From Dyella sp. S184 (GTDB taxonomy: Bacteria > Pseudomonadota > Gammaproteobacteria > Xanthomonadales > Rhodanobacteraceae): a DNA stretch of 64,000 bases. The position numbers and the translations under genes were made by a program. Shown one piece after another: positions 1 to 10,299 of the stretch (the first letter of the stretch is position 1; each line of letters opens with the position of its first letter). Below the pieces are notes generated by a model. The model was not told the origin of the DNA. It did not search any database and saw nothing but the letters and a program-made list of their open reading frames with translations. The stretch covers positions 1,099,247 to 1,163,246 of the forward strand of contig NZ_LMUE01000002.1 in NCBI RefSeq assembly GCF_009766065.1, given 5' to 3'.

Positions 1-2055
1 TTTCTGATGGAAATCGGGGTCGATACCGAGTTGATCGACGCGCGCACGCACAACCGACAACGCCGCCTGGATCGACTCCTTCATCACATCACCAAGCTGA
101 CCGGTATTCACCAGTCGGCCCTTGCCGGGCACCACCGAGGCTTCGATGCTGAGCAATTCGCCACCGACCTGAGTCCAGGCCAGCCCTGTCACGAGGCCCA
201 CTTCGTTCTGCAGTTCCTTGCGGCCGAAATCGAAGCGACGGACACCCAGGTAATGATCCAGGTTGGCCGAGTCCACCTTCACCCGCCCTACTCCCGGCTT
301 GGCCTTGGCTTTGCCCGTCTTTGCGGACGAGGTTTTTGCCTTGGCCTTTTTCACTTCGCCCAGGGTCAGCTCCTTGACCACCTTACGGCAGATCTTGGAA
401 ATTTCACGCTCAAGACTACGCACGCCCGACTCACGCGTGTAGTAGCGCACGATGTCACGCAACGCCTCTTCGTCCACGCTGAGTTCTTCGGGCTTCAGAC
501 CATTCGCCTTAAGCTGCTTCGACAGCAGATATTTCTGCGCGATGCCGAGCTTTTCATCCTCGGTGTAACCGGGAATGCGGATGACTTCCATGCGATCGAG
601 CAGCGGACCGGGAATGTTCAGCGAATTCGCCGTGGCGATCCACATTACCTCGGACAGGTCGAGATCGACCTCGAGGTAATGGTCGTTGAATGCGTGGTTC
701 TGTTCCGGATCGAGCACTTCCAGCAAGGCCGACGACGGATCGCCACGGAAGTCCATCGACATCTTGTCGATCTCGTCCAGCACGAACAGCGGGTTCTTGG
801 CGCCCACCTTGTTGATGTTCTGCACGATGCGGCCGGGCATCGAACCGATATAAGTGCGCCGGTGACCGCGGATCTCGGCTTCGTCACGCACGCCACCGAG
901 GCTCATGCGCACGAATTTCCGATTGGTAGCCTTGGCAATTGACTGCCCCAGCGAGGTCTTGCCCACGCCGGGCGGGCCGACCAGGCACAGGATCGGGCCT
1001 TTCATCACCGAAACGCGTTGCTGCACGGCGAGATATTCAAGAATGCGATCCTTGACCTTCTCCAGCCCGAAGTGATCGGCATCAAGCACTTCCTGCGCCA
1101 TCTGCAGATCCTTGCGTACCTTGCTGCGCTTCTTCCACGGCACGCCGACCAGCCAGTCGAGATAGTTGCGCACCACGGTCGCCTCGGCGGACATCGGCGA
1201 CATCTGCTTGAGCTTGCTGAATTCCTGACGTGCCTTGGTCAGCACGGCCTTGGGCATGCCGGAGGTCTCGATCTTCTTCTGCAGTTCCTCGATCTCGTTC
1301 GGACCCTCCTCGCTATCACCGAGTTCCTTCTGGATCGCCTTCATCTGCTCGTTGAGGTAATACTCGCGCTGGCTCTTCTCCATCTGCGACTTGACCCGGC
1401 CGCGGATGCGCTTCTCGACCTGCTGCAAGTCCATCTCGCCATCGACCAGGCCGATCAGCAACTCCAGCCGCTGGCCTACGTCGGCCGTTTCCAGCACCTT
1501 CTGCTTGTCGGCCATGCGTACGGAAAGGTGCCCGGCGATGGAGTCGGCAACGCGCGACGGATCGTCGATGCCAGACAGGCTGGCCAACACTTCAGGCGGC
1601 AGCTTGCGGCTCTGCTTGACCAGCTGCTCGAACAGCGAGATCAACGTGCGCGAGACCACGTCAAGTTCACGTTCCTTGGCGTTGTAGACCGGTTCGATCA
1701 GGCGTGAGCGGGCCATCAGCATGCCGCCCTCTTCCTTGAAATCCTCGACCGACACCCGCGACTGGCCTTCGACCAGCACCTTGACGGTGCCGTCAGGCAA
1801 CTTCAGCAACTGCAGTACGCCGGCCAGCGTGCCGATCTGGTGCAGGTCGGCAATCTCCGGATCATCGATGTCCGGGCTCTTCTGCGCCACCAGCAGGATT
1901 TGCCGCTCACCCTCCATCGCGCGCTCAAGTGCGCGCATGGACTTGTCGCGACCGACAAACAAGGGGATGACCATATGTGGGTAAACCACCACATCACGTA
2001 GCGGCAATACCGGAAGAGCGTCCAACGCAGCTGGAAGGGGGGCGTTCTTGGCCAT
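1..2055 (-). CDS. lon: ATP-dependent protease Lon (LonA type), 3' end outside window
   Basis: Cytoplasmic AAA+ serine protease that degrades damaged and regulatory proteins. The window holds the first 685 codons, starting MAKNAPLP at 2055 and reading open to base 1. Seen: N-terminal substrate domain (about 1-300), Walker A GPPGVGKT at 360-367, Walker B with DEID near 425, and the start of the protease domain (GLAWTQVGGELLSIE, GDVMKESIQAAL). The catalytic Ser/Lys dyad, expected about 35-80 residues further on, lies outside. Compared with E. coli Lon there is an extra Lys/Ala-rich stretch at about 569-587 between the AAA+ and protease domains. It lies downstream of clpX in the classic tig-clpP-clpX-lon order but has its own 170-nt upstream gap and a terminator before it. 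I see no convincing sigma32 promoter. Confidence 0.97.
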   Translation of the reverse strand, partial: MAKNAPLPAALDALPVLPLRDVVVYPHMVIPLFVGRDKSMRALERAMEGERQILLVAQKSPDIDDPEIADLHQIGTLAGVLQLLKLPDGTVKVLVEGQSRVSVEDFKEEGGMLMARSRLIEPVYNAKERELDVVSRTLISLFEQLVKQSRKLPPEVLASLSGIDDPSRVADSIAGHLSVRMADKQKVLETADVGQRLELLIGLVDGEMDLQQVEKRIRGRVKSQMEKSQREYYLNEQMKAIQKELGDSEEGPNEIEELQKKIETSGMPKAVLTKARQEFSKLKQMSPMSAEATVVRNYLDWLVGVPWKKRSKVRKDLQMAQEVLDADHFGLEKVKDRILEYLAVQQRVSVMKGPILCLVGPPGVGKTSLGQSIAKATNRKFVRMSLGGVRDEAEIRGHRRTYIGSMPGRIVQNINKVGAKNPLFVLDEIDKMSMDFRGDPSSALLEVLDPEQNHAFNDHYLEVDLDLSEVMWIATANSLNIPGPLLDRMEVIRIPGYTEDEKLGIAQKYLLSKQLKANGLKPEELSVDEEALRDIVRYYTRESGVRSLEREISKICRKVVKELTLGEVKKAKAKTSSAKTGKAKAKPGVGRVKVDSANLDHYLGVRRFDFGRKELQNEVGLVTGLAWTQVGGELLSIEASVVPGKGRLVNTGQLGDVMKESIQAALSVVRARVDQLGIDPDFHQK

Positions 2056-2166
2056 GGGAAGAAGGGTTCCTCGGAATTCGAATCAAGTTTCGTCCCGACA
2101 CTGCGCCGGGCACATCATCAGGTCAAGTGGTGACAACCGGACGCTCACTCAAGGTGCGCCGGCGCT

Positions 2167-2204
2167 TAAAACAGAACGGCCCCGGCGAAATCACCGGAGC
2201 CGTT
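2167..2204 (-). terminator. Intrinsic terminator after clpX
   Basis: On the minus strand a stem AACGGC-CCGG pairs across an 8-nt loop (hairpin 2175-2204) and is followed by CTGTTTT. It lies 25 nt after the clpX stop and before the lon start, so lon is probably transcribed mainly from its own promoter. Confidence 0.75.
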
Positions 2205-2228
2205 GCCATGACAAGCCTGCGAAGGGAA

Positions 2229-3524
2229 TCAGGCGGCGTCGCCACCACCCTCACCAGCCACGCGCTGCTGCAGGTTGCCACGATAGATCAGGTAAGGCTC
2301 GGCCTGGCCATCGATCACGGCGTCATCCACTACCACCTTGCTGACGTGCTCCAGCGAGGGCAGCTCGTACATCGTGTCGAGCAGTACCTGTTCGAGGATG
2401 GTGCGCAGGCCACGGGCACCGGTCTTGCGCTTGAGCGCCTTCTTGGCGATCGCCTGCAGCGCCTCGGGGCGGAACTCCAGCTCGACCTCTTCCATCTCGA
2501 ACAGCTTCTTGAACTGCTTGGTGACCGCATTCTTCGGCTCGGTGAGAATCTTCACCAGCGCCGGCTCGTCCAGCTCGTCCAGCGTAGCCACCACCGGCAA
2601 ACGCCCCACGAACTCAGGAATCAGGCCGAAACGCACCAGATCCGCCGGCTCCACATCCGCCAGCACCTTGCCCAGATTCTCGGTGCGCTCCTTGCTGCGG
2701 ACCTCGGCGGAGAAGCCGATGCCGGTGTTCTCCGAACGCTGCTGGATGACTTTTTCCAGCCCGGCAAAAGCACCGCCGCAGATAAACAGGATGTTCTTGG
2801 TGTCGACCTGCAGGAATTCCTGCTGCGGATGCTTGCGGCCACCCTGCGGCGGCACCGAGGCCAGCGTGCCCTCGATCAGCTTCAACAGCGCCTGCTGCAC
2901 GCCTTCGCCCGACACATCGCGGGTGATCGACGGGTTTTCGCTCTTGCGCGAGATCTTGTCGATCTCGTCGATGTAGACGATGCCCGACTGCGCCTTCTCG
3001 ACGTCGTAGTCGCACTTCTGCAGCAACTTCTGGATGATGTTCTCGACATCCTCACCCACGTAACCAGCTTCAGTCAGGGTGGTGGCGTCGGCGATCGTGA
3101 ACGGCACGTTGAGCAGGCGCGCCAGTGTCTCGGCCAGCAGCGTCTTGCCCGAACCGGTCGGTCCGATCAGCAGGATGTTGGACTTGCCCAGCTCGATATC
3201 GTCGCTCTTCTGGCGCGACTCGATCCGCTTGTAGTGGTTGTACACCGCCACTGCCAGTGCTTTCTTGGCGCGGGTCTGGCCTACCACGTACTGATCCAGC
3301 GACTCGCGGATCTCACGCGGCTTCGGCAGCTGGGTACGGCCGGAGGCAGCCTTTTCCTCCAGCTCCTCGCGGATGATGTCGTTGCACAGTTCCACGCACT
3401 CGTCGCAGATGAACACGGACGGACCCGCGATCAGTTTGCGTACTTCGTGCTGGCTCTTGCCACAGAAGGAGCAATAGAGAATCTTGCCGCTGTCGCTGGA
3501 ACGCCCCTGCCGGTCGTCGCTCAT
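2229..3524 (-). CDS. clpX: ATP-dependent Clp protease ATP-binding subunit ClpX
   Basis: AAA+ unfoldase that feeds tagged substrates to ClpP. The 431 aa match the usual length of about 424. Seen: N-terminal C4 zinc-binding domain (Cys18, 21, 40, 43), Walker A GPTGSGKT at 121-128, pore loop GYVG at 154-157, Walker B IDEID at 185-189, and an IGF loop in [10 protein letters not shown] that docks on ClpP. All family-defining motifs are intact. It follows clpP by 109 nt with a stem-loop between them, so part of its expression may be independent of clpP. Identification is secure. Confidence 0.98.
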   Translation of the reverse strand: MSDDRQGRSSDSGKILYCSFCGKSQHEVRKLIAGPSVFICDECVELCNDIIREELEEKAASGRTQLPKPREIRESLDQYVVGQTRAKKALAVAVYNHYKRIESRQKSDDIELGKSNILLIGPTGSGKTLLAETLARLLNVPFTIADATTLTEAGYVGEDVENIIQKLLQKCDYDVEKAQSGIVYIDEIDKISRKSENPSITRDVSGEGVQQALLKLIEGTLASVPPQGGRKHPQQEFLQVDTKNILFICGGAFAGLEKVIQQRSENTGIGFSAEVRSKERTENLGKVLADVEPADLVRFGLIPEFVGRLPVVATLDELDEPALVKILTEPKNAVTKQFKKLFEMEEVELEFRPEALQAIAKKALKRKTGARGLRTILEQVLLDTMYELPSLEHVSKVVVDDAVIDGQAEPYLIYRGNLQQRVAGEGGGDAA

Positions 3525-3571
3525 ACTTTCGATCCCGCTGGTAAATCTGGATGCGCCGCGAGAATAACACA

Positions 3572-3603
3572 GGGCTCCGCGTCTGCATCCAGACGCAGAG
3601 CCC
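3572..3603 (-). terminator. Stem-loop between clpP and clpX
   Basis: GGGCTC and GCGTCTG pair with CAGACGC and GAGCCC across a 4-nt loop (one mismatch in the stem). On the minus strand it is followed by TGTGTTATTCT, only weakly U-rich. It is probably a leaky terminator or an mRNA-stabilising 3' end for clpP that also tunes read-through into clpX. Confidence 0.55.
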
Positions 3604-3633
3604 GCTTCACGGCTCGTGGGTAGAACGTGGAAA

Positions 3634-4263
<630 letters not shown>

Positions 4264-4298
4264 TGCAGCTCTCCGGTTGATGTGCCTGACAGTATGGC

Positions 4299-4327
4299 AT
4301 CGGGCCTGAAATCGAATCAGGCCCGAT
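4299..4327 (-). terminator. Stem-loop between tig and clpP
   Basis: A perfect 11-bp stem (ATCGGGCCTGA/TCAGGCCCGAT) with a 7-nt loop. TGACA/TGTCA flanks could extend it with a bulge. There is no U tract on the minus strand, so it is more likely an attenuating or RNA-processing hairpin than a strong terminator. Confidence 0.5.
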
Positions 4328-4347
4328 TGTCACGGTGTCTGAATCAA

Positions 4348-5640
4348 TCAGGCACCGGCTGGGCGCATCACGTCATCGAAGCTCAGATCCAGGTTGGTGG
4401 TCTTGGCATGTTCCGCCACCCACTCGGCTACCTGATCTTCCATCACGCGATTCTGCAACCCAGACATCAATTGGGGGTCGCCGTTATAGAGTTCAATGAC
4501 CTTCTCCGGCTCCTCATAGGTCGAGGCGATCGCGGCGAGCTGCTCGGCAATACGCTTGCGGTCGATCTTGATCTCCTGCTTGCGGGCAATCTCGCCCATC
4601 AGCAGGCCGGCGATCACCCGCTTGCGCGCGATCGGCATAGCTGCATCGATCAACTGCGGCGGCGGCTGCTGACCCTGCGGCACGCTGGCGACGGCCATGT
4701 TGCGCGCCTCGGACTGCACCATCAGTTTCGGTACGTCCAGTCCAGCGTGCGCATCGGCCAGCTTTTCGGCCACTTCGGACTTCAGGCGTCCCATCAACGC
4801 AGCCTTCAGTTCACGCTCGAGATTCGAGCGAACTTCCTTGCGGAAGGTCTCCAGATCCCCATCCTCGATACCAAACAGCTTGGCGAATTCAGCATCAATC
4901 TCGGGCAGCTTCGGCTCCTGCACCTTGATGATCTTGAAGTTGACCTTGGCCGTCTTGCCGGCGAGTTGGTCGTTGCGGAAATCTTCCGGAAACGCGATCT
5001 CGGTATCGAAGCTCTCGTCCGCCTTGCGACCGACAAGTGCCTCGTCCAGCGCCTTGAACAAGGTGCCCGAACCGATCACGCTGCCTGCGCGTTCCAGGCC
5101 CTCGCTCGGAAAGCGGTAGTCACCTGCCTCGGCGGCATATTCGAACATCACGAAATCGCCTTCAGCCGAAGCGCGATCGACCGCATCGAAACTGCGGCGC
5201 TGCTGGCGCAAGGTCTCAAGCATCTTGTCGATATCGGCATCGGCCACCACTGCGACCGGGCGGCCGATCTCAAGCGCAGCCACGTCGACGGCGGGAAACT
5301 CCGGCATGATCTCGAAAGTGGCGGTGTAGGCGATCTCGCCATTCTCCGGCTGGCCAGTGGTATTGATTGCCGGGTTCGCGATCGGCTGCAGCTTTTCCTG
5401 CTCCACCGCCTCGCGCAGGGTGCTGCCGATCAGGTCGGACAACACTTCGCCACGCACCTGCGAACCGAAGCGCTGCTTGATCACCGTCGTCGGCACCTTG
5501 CCCGGACGGAAACCCTTCAGGCGCATCGTGCGGCCCATTTCCGTAATGCGCGCGCTCACCTGCGTCTCGAACCGCTCCGCGGGGAATTTCACCGTGAGCT
5601 TGCGCTCGAGCGTGCCAATGTTCTCAACCGAAACCTGCAT
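4348..5640 (-). CDS. tig: Trigger factor (ribosome-associated chaperone, FKBP-type PPIase)
   Basis: Ribosome-bound chaperone and peptidyl-prolyl isomerase acting on nascent chains. The start at 5640 (MQVSVENIGTLERKL) follows an AGGAG at a good distance and gives 430 aa, matching the 432 of E. coli; the frame is open further upstream but that part runs through the tRNA gene. Seen: N-terminal ribosome-binding domain with the signature GFRPGKVP near residue 43, a central FKBP-like domain (about 155-245) and a helical C-terminal chaperone domain. First gene of tig-clpP-clpX-lon, 91 nt after tRNA-Leu, with which it may share a transcript. Confidence 0.97.
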   Translation of the reverse strand: MQVSVENIGTLERKLTVKFPAERFETQVSARITEMGRTMRLKGFRPGKVPTTVIKQRFGSQVRGEVLSDLIGSTLREAVEQEKLQPIANPAINTTGQPENGEIAYTATFEIMPEFPAVDVAALEIGRPVAVVADADIDKMLETLRQQRRSFDAVDRASAEGDFVMFEYAAEAGDYRFPSEGLERAGSVIGSGTLFKALDEALVGRKADESFDTEIAFPEDFRNDQLAGKTAKVNFKIIKVQEPKLPEIDAEFAKLFGIEDGDLETFRKEVRSNLERELKAALMGRLKSEVAEKLADAHAGLDVPKLMVQSEARNMAVASVPQGQQPPPQLIDAAMPIARKRVIAGLLMGEIARKQEIKIDRKRIAEQLAAIASTYEEPEKVIELYNGDPQLMSGLQNRVMEDQVAEWVAEHAKTTNLDLSFDDVMRPAGA

Positions 5641-5731
5641 GACGTCTCCTGGTACTACCGAATGTTGTGGGCCTGGCACAGGCGCCATGGCGACAACTGC
5701 CGCCGAAAAATCCAAGGAACCCAACGGGGCA

Positions 5732-5816
5732 TGGTGCGAAAGGGGGGACTCGAACCCCCACGGGGTTAACCGCCAGAACCTAAATCTGGTGCGTCTACCA
5801 ATTCCGCCACTCTCGC
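5732..5816 (-). tRNA. tRNA-Leu (anticodon UAG)
   Basis: An 85-nt gene including an encoded CCA. The acceptor stem GCGAGAG pairs with CTTTCGC (one G-U) followed by ACCA. The anticodon stem CCAGA/TCTGG encloses the loop TTTAGGT, giving anticodon TAG. The T arm is GGGGG-TTCGAGT-CCCCC. The long variable arm (GCGGTTAACCCCGT) is the class II feature expected of tRNA-Leu. Decodes CUA/CUG-family leucine codons. Lies directly upstream of tig. Confidence 0.97.
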
Positions 5817-6008
5817 TTGATACCCCGAAAACTTGCGCAACCGCATGATTTGAAACCGATTCAATCCGGCCACACAAATCTGGCCACTGACTCTGGCCTG
5901 CACTCGCCGCGCCCGTCTAAGTCAATGATTCCCTTATACGAAAGCAGACCATTTTACGGGCGCAAAGCCCCACAGCACAAGCCGGTCGGCCGCATACCGC
6001 AACTAGTC

Positions 6009-6054
6009 CGGCCACCGGCACTCCCGTGCGAGTGAGCCACACCGGTGCTGGCCG
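6009..6054 (-). terminator. Possible stem-loop downstream of murJ
   Basis: On the minus strand CGGCCA...CCGG pairs with CCGG-TGGCCG around a long loop, about 20 nt after the murJ stop. There is no U tract. Weak evidence for a transcript end. The rest of 5817-6073 shows no gene. Confidence 0.35.
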
Positions 6055-6073
6055 ATGGCCATTATCCGAGCAG

Positions 6074-7669
6074 CTATCTCCTGCCCAGACGTTGTTGGAG
6101 CTTGCCCAGCAACTCCACACATTCCTTGATGTGCATCAGATAAGTCACGGCGAAATAGGCCACGCCATAAATGCCTAGCACGTAGATCGCGGTCAGTATC
6201 GGGCCGTGGCTGGGCACCGCGTACTCGGCAACGCATGCTGCCAAGGCAGCCAGACACGCCGCCGACCAGAGCTTGAACATGATCGGGATCGGGACACCGG
6301 TTGGCCCCAGCTTCCTGTTCATCTTCCGTCGCAACAGATAGAACTCGATCCAGCCAGCCACGCCAGCTGAGGCGGTAAGACCCACCGCACCCCACTGCGT
6401 CGGCAGGCCAAGCATCGAAGGCAAAAACAACGCACTGGCGAGACCCAATGCCGCAGTGACGGCCAGTCGCACCAGCGCGAAGCGCAAGGGCGTCGTTGTA
6501 TCCCGCAGCGCGTAATAGGTTGACGAATAGAGACGACCAAAGGTCGAGGCGAGCAGCCCCACGCCCGAGCCGGCAAGGATCGCCCAGACGTAATAAGAAT
6601 CCTTGCTGGTGAACTCGCCCGACTGGTATAGCGCCGCCACAATCACATTGCCCAAGGCGAAAAATGCCACGGCCGAAGGAACCACGAAGAACGCGATGCG
6701 TTCCAGTCCACTGTCCAGTCGCGCTGACAGACTCGCTGCGGTGGCCTCGTCGAACTCCTGCCCGGCCATCCGCGACAAGGTAGGCAGCTCCGCGGCCGAT
6801 ACGGCCATGCCGAACAGGCTGATCGGCAGCATGTTGATCGAGGCCGCCGTGGTCATCGCCGCCATCGCGCCTCGGCCCAGCAGGGTCGAAATCGCCTGAT
6901 CGACGAAGGCACTGATCTGCACGACACCGCGCCCAACTGCCACGGACATGAAGCTGCCGACGACTTGGCGCACATGGAGGCTGCGCATATCGAGGCGAAA
7001 CTGCATGTCGGGCACCAACTTCAGCACCGACGGCAACTGGACCAGGAACTGCAGCAGACAGCCCAGCACGGTGCCCCAAGCCAGATACACGATCAGCTTG
7101 TCGGACGGCAGGTTCCTGAAGATAAGCAGCGTCGCGATCATCGACAGGTTCCACACCACCGGCGCGACGTAGGACAGGAAGAACTTGTGGTGGCTGTTGA
7201 GGATGCCAAGGCACCACGCCGACCAGACCAGAACGCCCGTACCGGGAAACAGGATGCGCACGATCAGGATCGTCAGCTCCCGCTTCTCACCCGTATAACC
7301 GGGTGCGATCAGCCACAGCAGCGATGGCGTGGCCACGATACCGAGAGCAACGATTATCGAGATGACCAAGGCGAGGATGGCCGCTATCGCGCCAGCCAGC
7401 CGGCCAGCATCCTCATGTTTGCCCTGCCCGAGCAGCCTGGCGTAGACCGGGATGAAGGAAGCCGAGAGGACGCCTTCCCCGAACAGGTTCTGCAGAAAAT
7501 TGGGGATGCGCAGCGCCGCACTGAAGATATCCGCGGCGTCCGACAGGCCGAAGAAGTGCGAGAACACCCGCTGGCGCACCAGGCCGAAAATGCGGCTGCA
7601 GAGGATGCCCGCTCCCACCAGGACAGCGTGCTTTCGACCAGCCTCCGGCATACCCGTCCTTTCCGTCAA
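6074..7669 (-). CDS. murJ: MurJ/MviN-family lipid II flippase
   Basis: Inner-membrane MOP-superfamily protein; the family moves lipid II across the cytoplasmic membrane for peptidoglycan synthesis. The 531 aa are slightly longer than E. coli MurJ (511). Seen: N-terminal GAGILCSRIFGLVRQRVFSHFFGLSDAADIFSAALRIPNFLQNLFGEGVLS-type region with the family hallmarks (split here: RIPNFLQNLFGEG and SASFIPVYARLL), then about 14 hydrophobic segments including a long C-terminal pair. The neighbours are not cell-wall genes, and relatives often carry a second copy elsewhere, so whether this is the essential flippase or a paralogue cannot be decided here. Confidence 0.88.
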   Translation of the reverse strand: MTERTGMPEAGRKHAVLVGAGILCSRIFGLVRQRVFSHFFGLSDAADIFSAALRIPNFLQNLFGEGVLSASFIPVYARLLGQGKHEDAGRLAGAIAAILALVISIIVALGIVATPSLLWLIAPGYTGEKRELTILIVRILFPGTGVLVWSAWCLGILNSHHKFFLSYVAPVVWNLSMIATLLIFRNLPSDKLIVYLAWGTVLGCLLQFLVQLPSVLKLVPDMQFRLDMRSLHVRQVVGSFMSVAVGRGVVQISAFVDQAISTLLGRGAMAAMTTAASINMLPISLFGMAVSAAELPTLSRMAGQEFDEATAASLSARLDSGLERIAFFVVPSAVAFFALGNVIVAALYQSGEFTSKDSYYVWAILAGSGVGLLASTFGRLYSSTYYALRDTTTPLRFALVRLAVTAALGLASALFLPSMLGLPTQWGAVGLTASAGVAGWIEFYLLRRKMNRKLGPTGVPIPIMFKLWSAACLAALAACVAEYAVPSHGPILTAIYVLGIYGVAYFAVTYLMHIKECVELLGKLQQRLGRR

Positions 7670-7741
7670 AACGCGTAGCCTAGCATTGCAGCGACACGCG
7701 ACATGAATCCGGCTGTCCGCGATAACCCCATGCGCGGGCCG

Positions 7742-9586
<1,845 letters not shown>

Positions 9587-9696
9587 CAGGCGTTCCCGTC
9601 TCGCGTAGGCCGACATTGTGCTTGAAGCACACCCGTAGCGGTGTGACGATATCGCGCCATGTACCACCTCATCGACGCGAGACGGGAGAGCCGACC

Positions 9697-10182
9697 GTGA
9701 CGACCGAAGCATTGGAAGGTGCCTGCACATGCGGTGCCATAGGCTACCGACTGACCAGCGAACCGATGTTCGTGCATTGCTGCCATTGCACCTGGTGCCA
9801 GCGTGAAACCGGTGCATCATTCGCACTGAATGCGGTGATCGAAACCGATCGCGTCATGCTGCTGCAGGGCGAACCAGTACTGGTGAACACCCCGTCCCAC
9901 AGTGGCAAGGGGCAGCTGATCGCGCGTTGCCCGCAATGCCATGTCGCGTTGTGGAGTCACTATCCCGGCGGCGGCAAGGCGATGGCATTCGTGCGCGTGG
10001 GCACACTGAAGGAACCGGGCCGGCTATCGCCGGACATCCACATCTTCACCTCGACCAAGCAACCATGGGTGCAGCTGCCACCAGGCACGCCGGCCGTGGA
10101 CGAATTCTACAAACTGAGCGAGTACTGGCCTGCGGCGAGCCTTGCTCGGCGCGAGGCACTGCTTGTCTCCGGCCAGCACTGA
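9697..10182 (+). CDS. GFA family protein (CENP-V/GFA zinc-binding domain)
   Basis: Small cytoplasmic protein of the glutathione-dependent formaldehyde-activating enzyme (GFA) fold, which binds zinc; most members have unproven substrates. The 161 aa run from a GTG start with GGGAG 8 nt upstream (no ATG is suitable). Zinc ligands visible: Cys10 and Cys12 (CTCGAIGY), Cys28/29/31/34 (HCCHCTWC) and Cys78/81 (CPQC). No formaldehyde genes lie nearby, so function in formaldehyde metabolism is not supported by context. Confidence 0.85.
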   Translation: MTTEALEGACTCGAIGYRLTSEPMFVHCCHCTWCQRETGASFALNAVIETDRVMLLQGEPVLVNTPSHSGKGQLIARCPQCHVALWSHYPGGGKAMAFVRVGTLKEPGRLSPDIHIFTSTKQPWVQLPPGTPAVDEFYKLSEYWPAASLARREALLVSGQH

Positions 10183-10299
10183 AAAGCCGAACAAACCTGC
10201 CATGCGATGATTCGTTGAGCCTGAACACTGCGTCAAAGCCCGAACGCTCCGGCGGTCATTTCGATTGACCCATCGCGACAAGGCCGTGATCATCGACTG

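Noticed and set aside
2056-2166. Sigma32 promoter of lon
   Set aside because: CTTGACC followed by CCCGG is only a partial match and at an unsuitable spacing.
4348-5877. A 509-residue extended trigger-factor frame
   Set aside because: The extra 79 residues read through tRNA-Leu and have no family similarity; MQVSVENIGTLERKL at 5640 has a good AGGAG and matches the family start.
9587-9826. Extended N-terminus of the first ABC exporter
   Set aside because: The upstream residues overlap the divergent GFA promoter and are Arg/Ser-rich with no transporter character.
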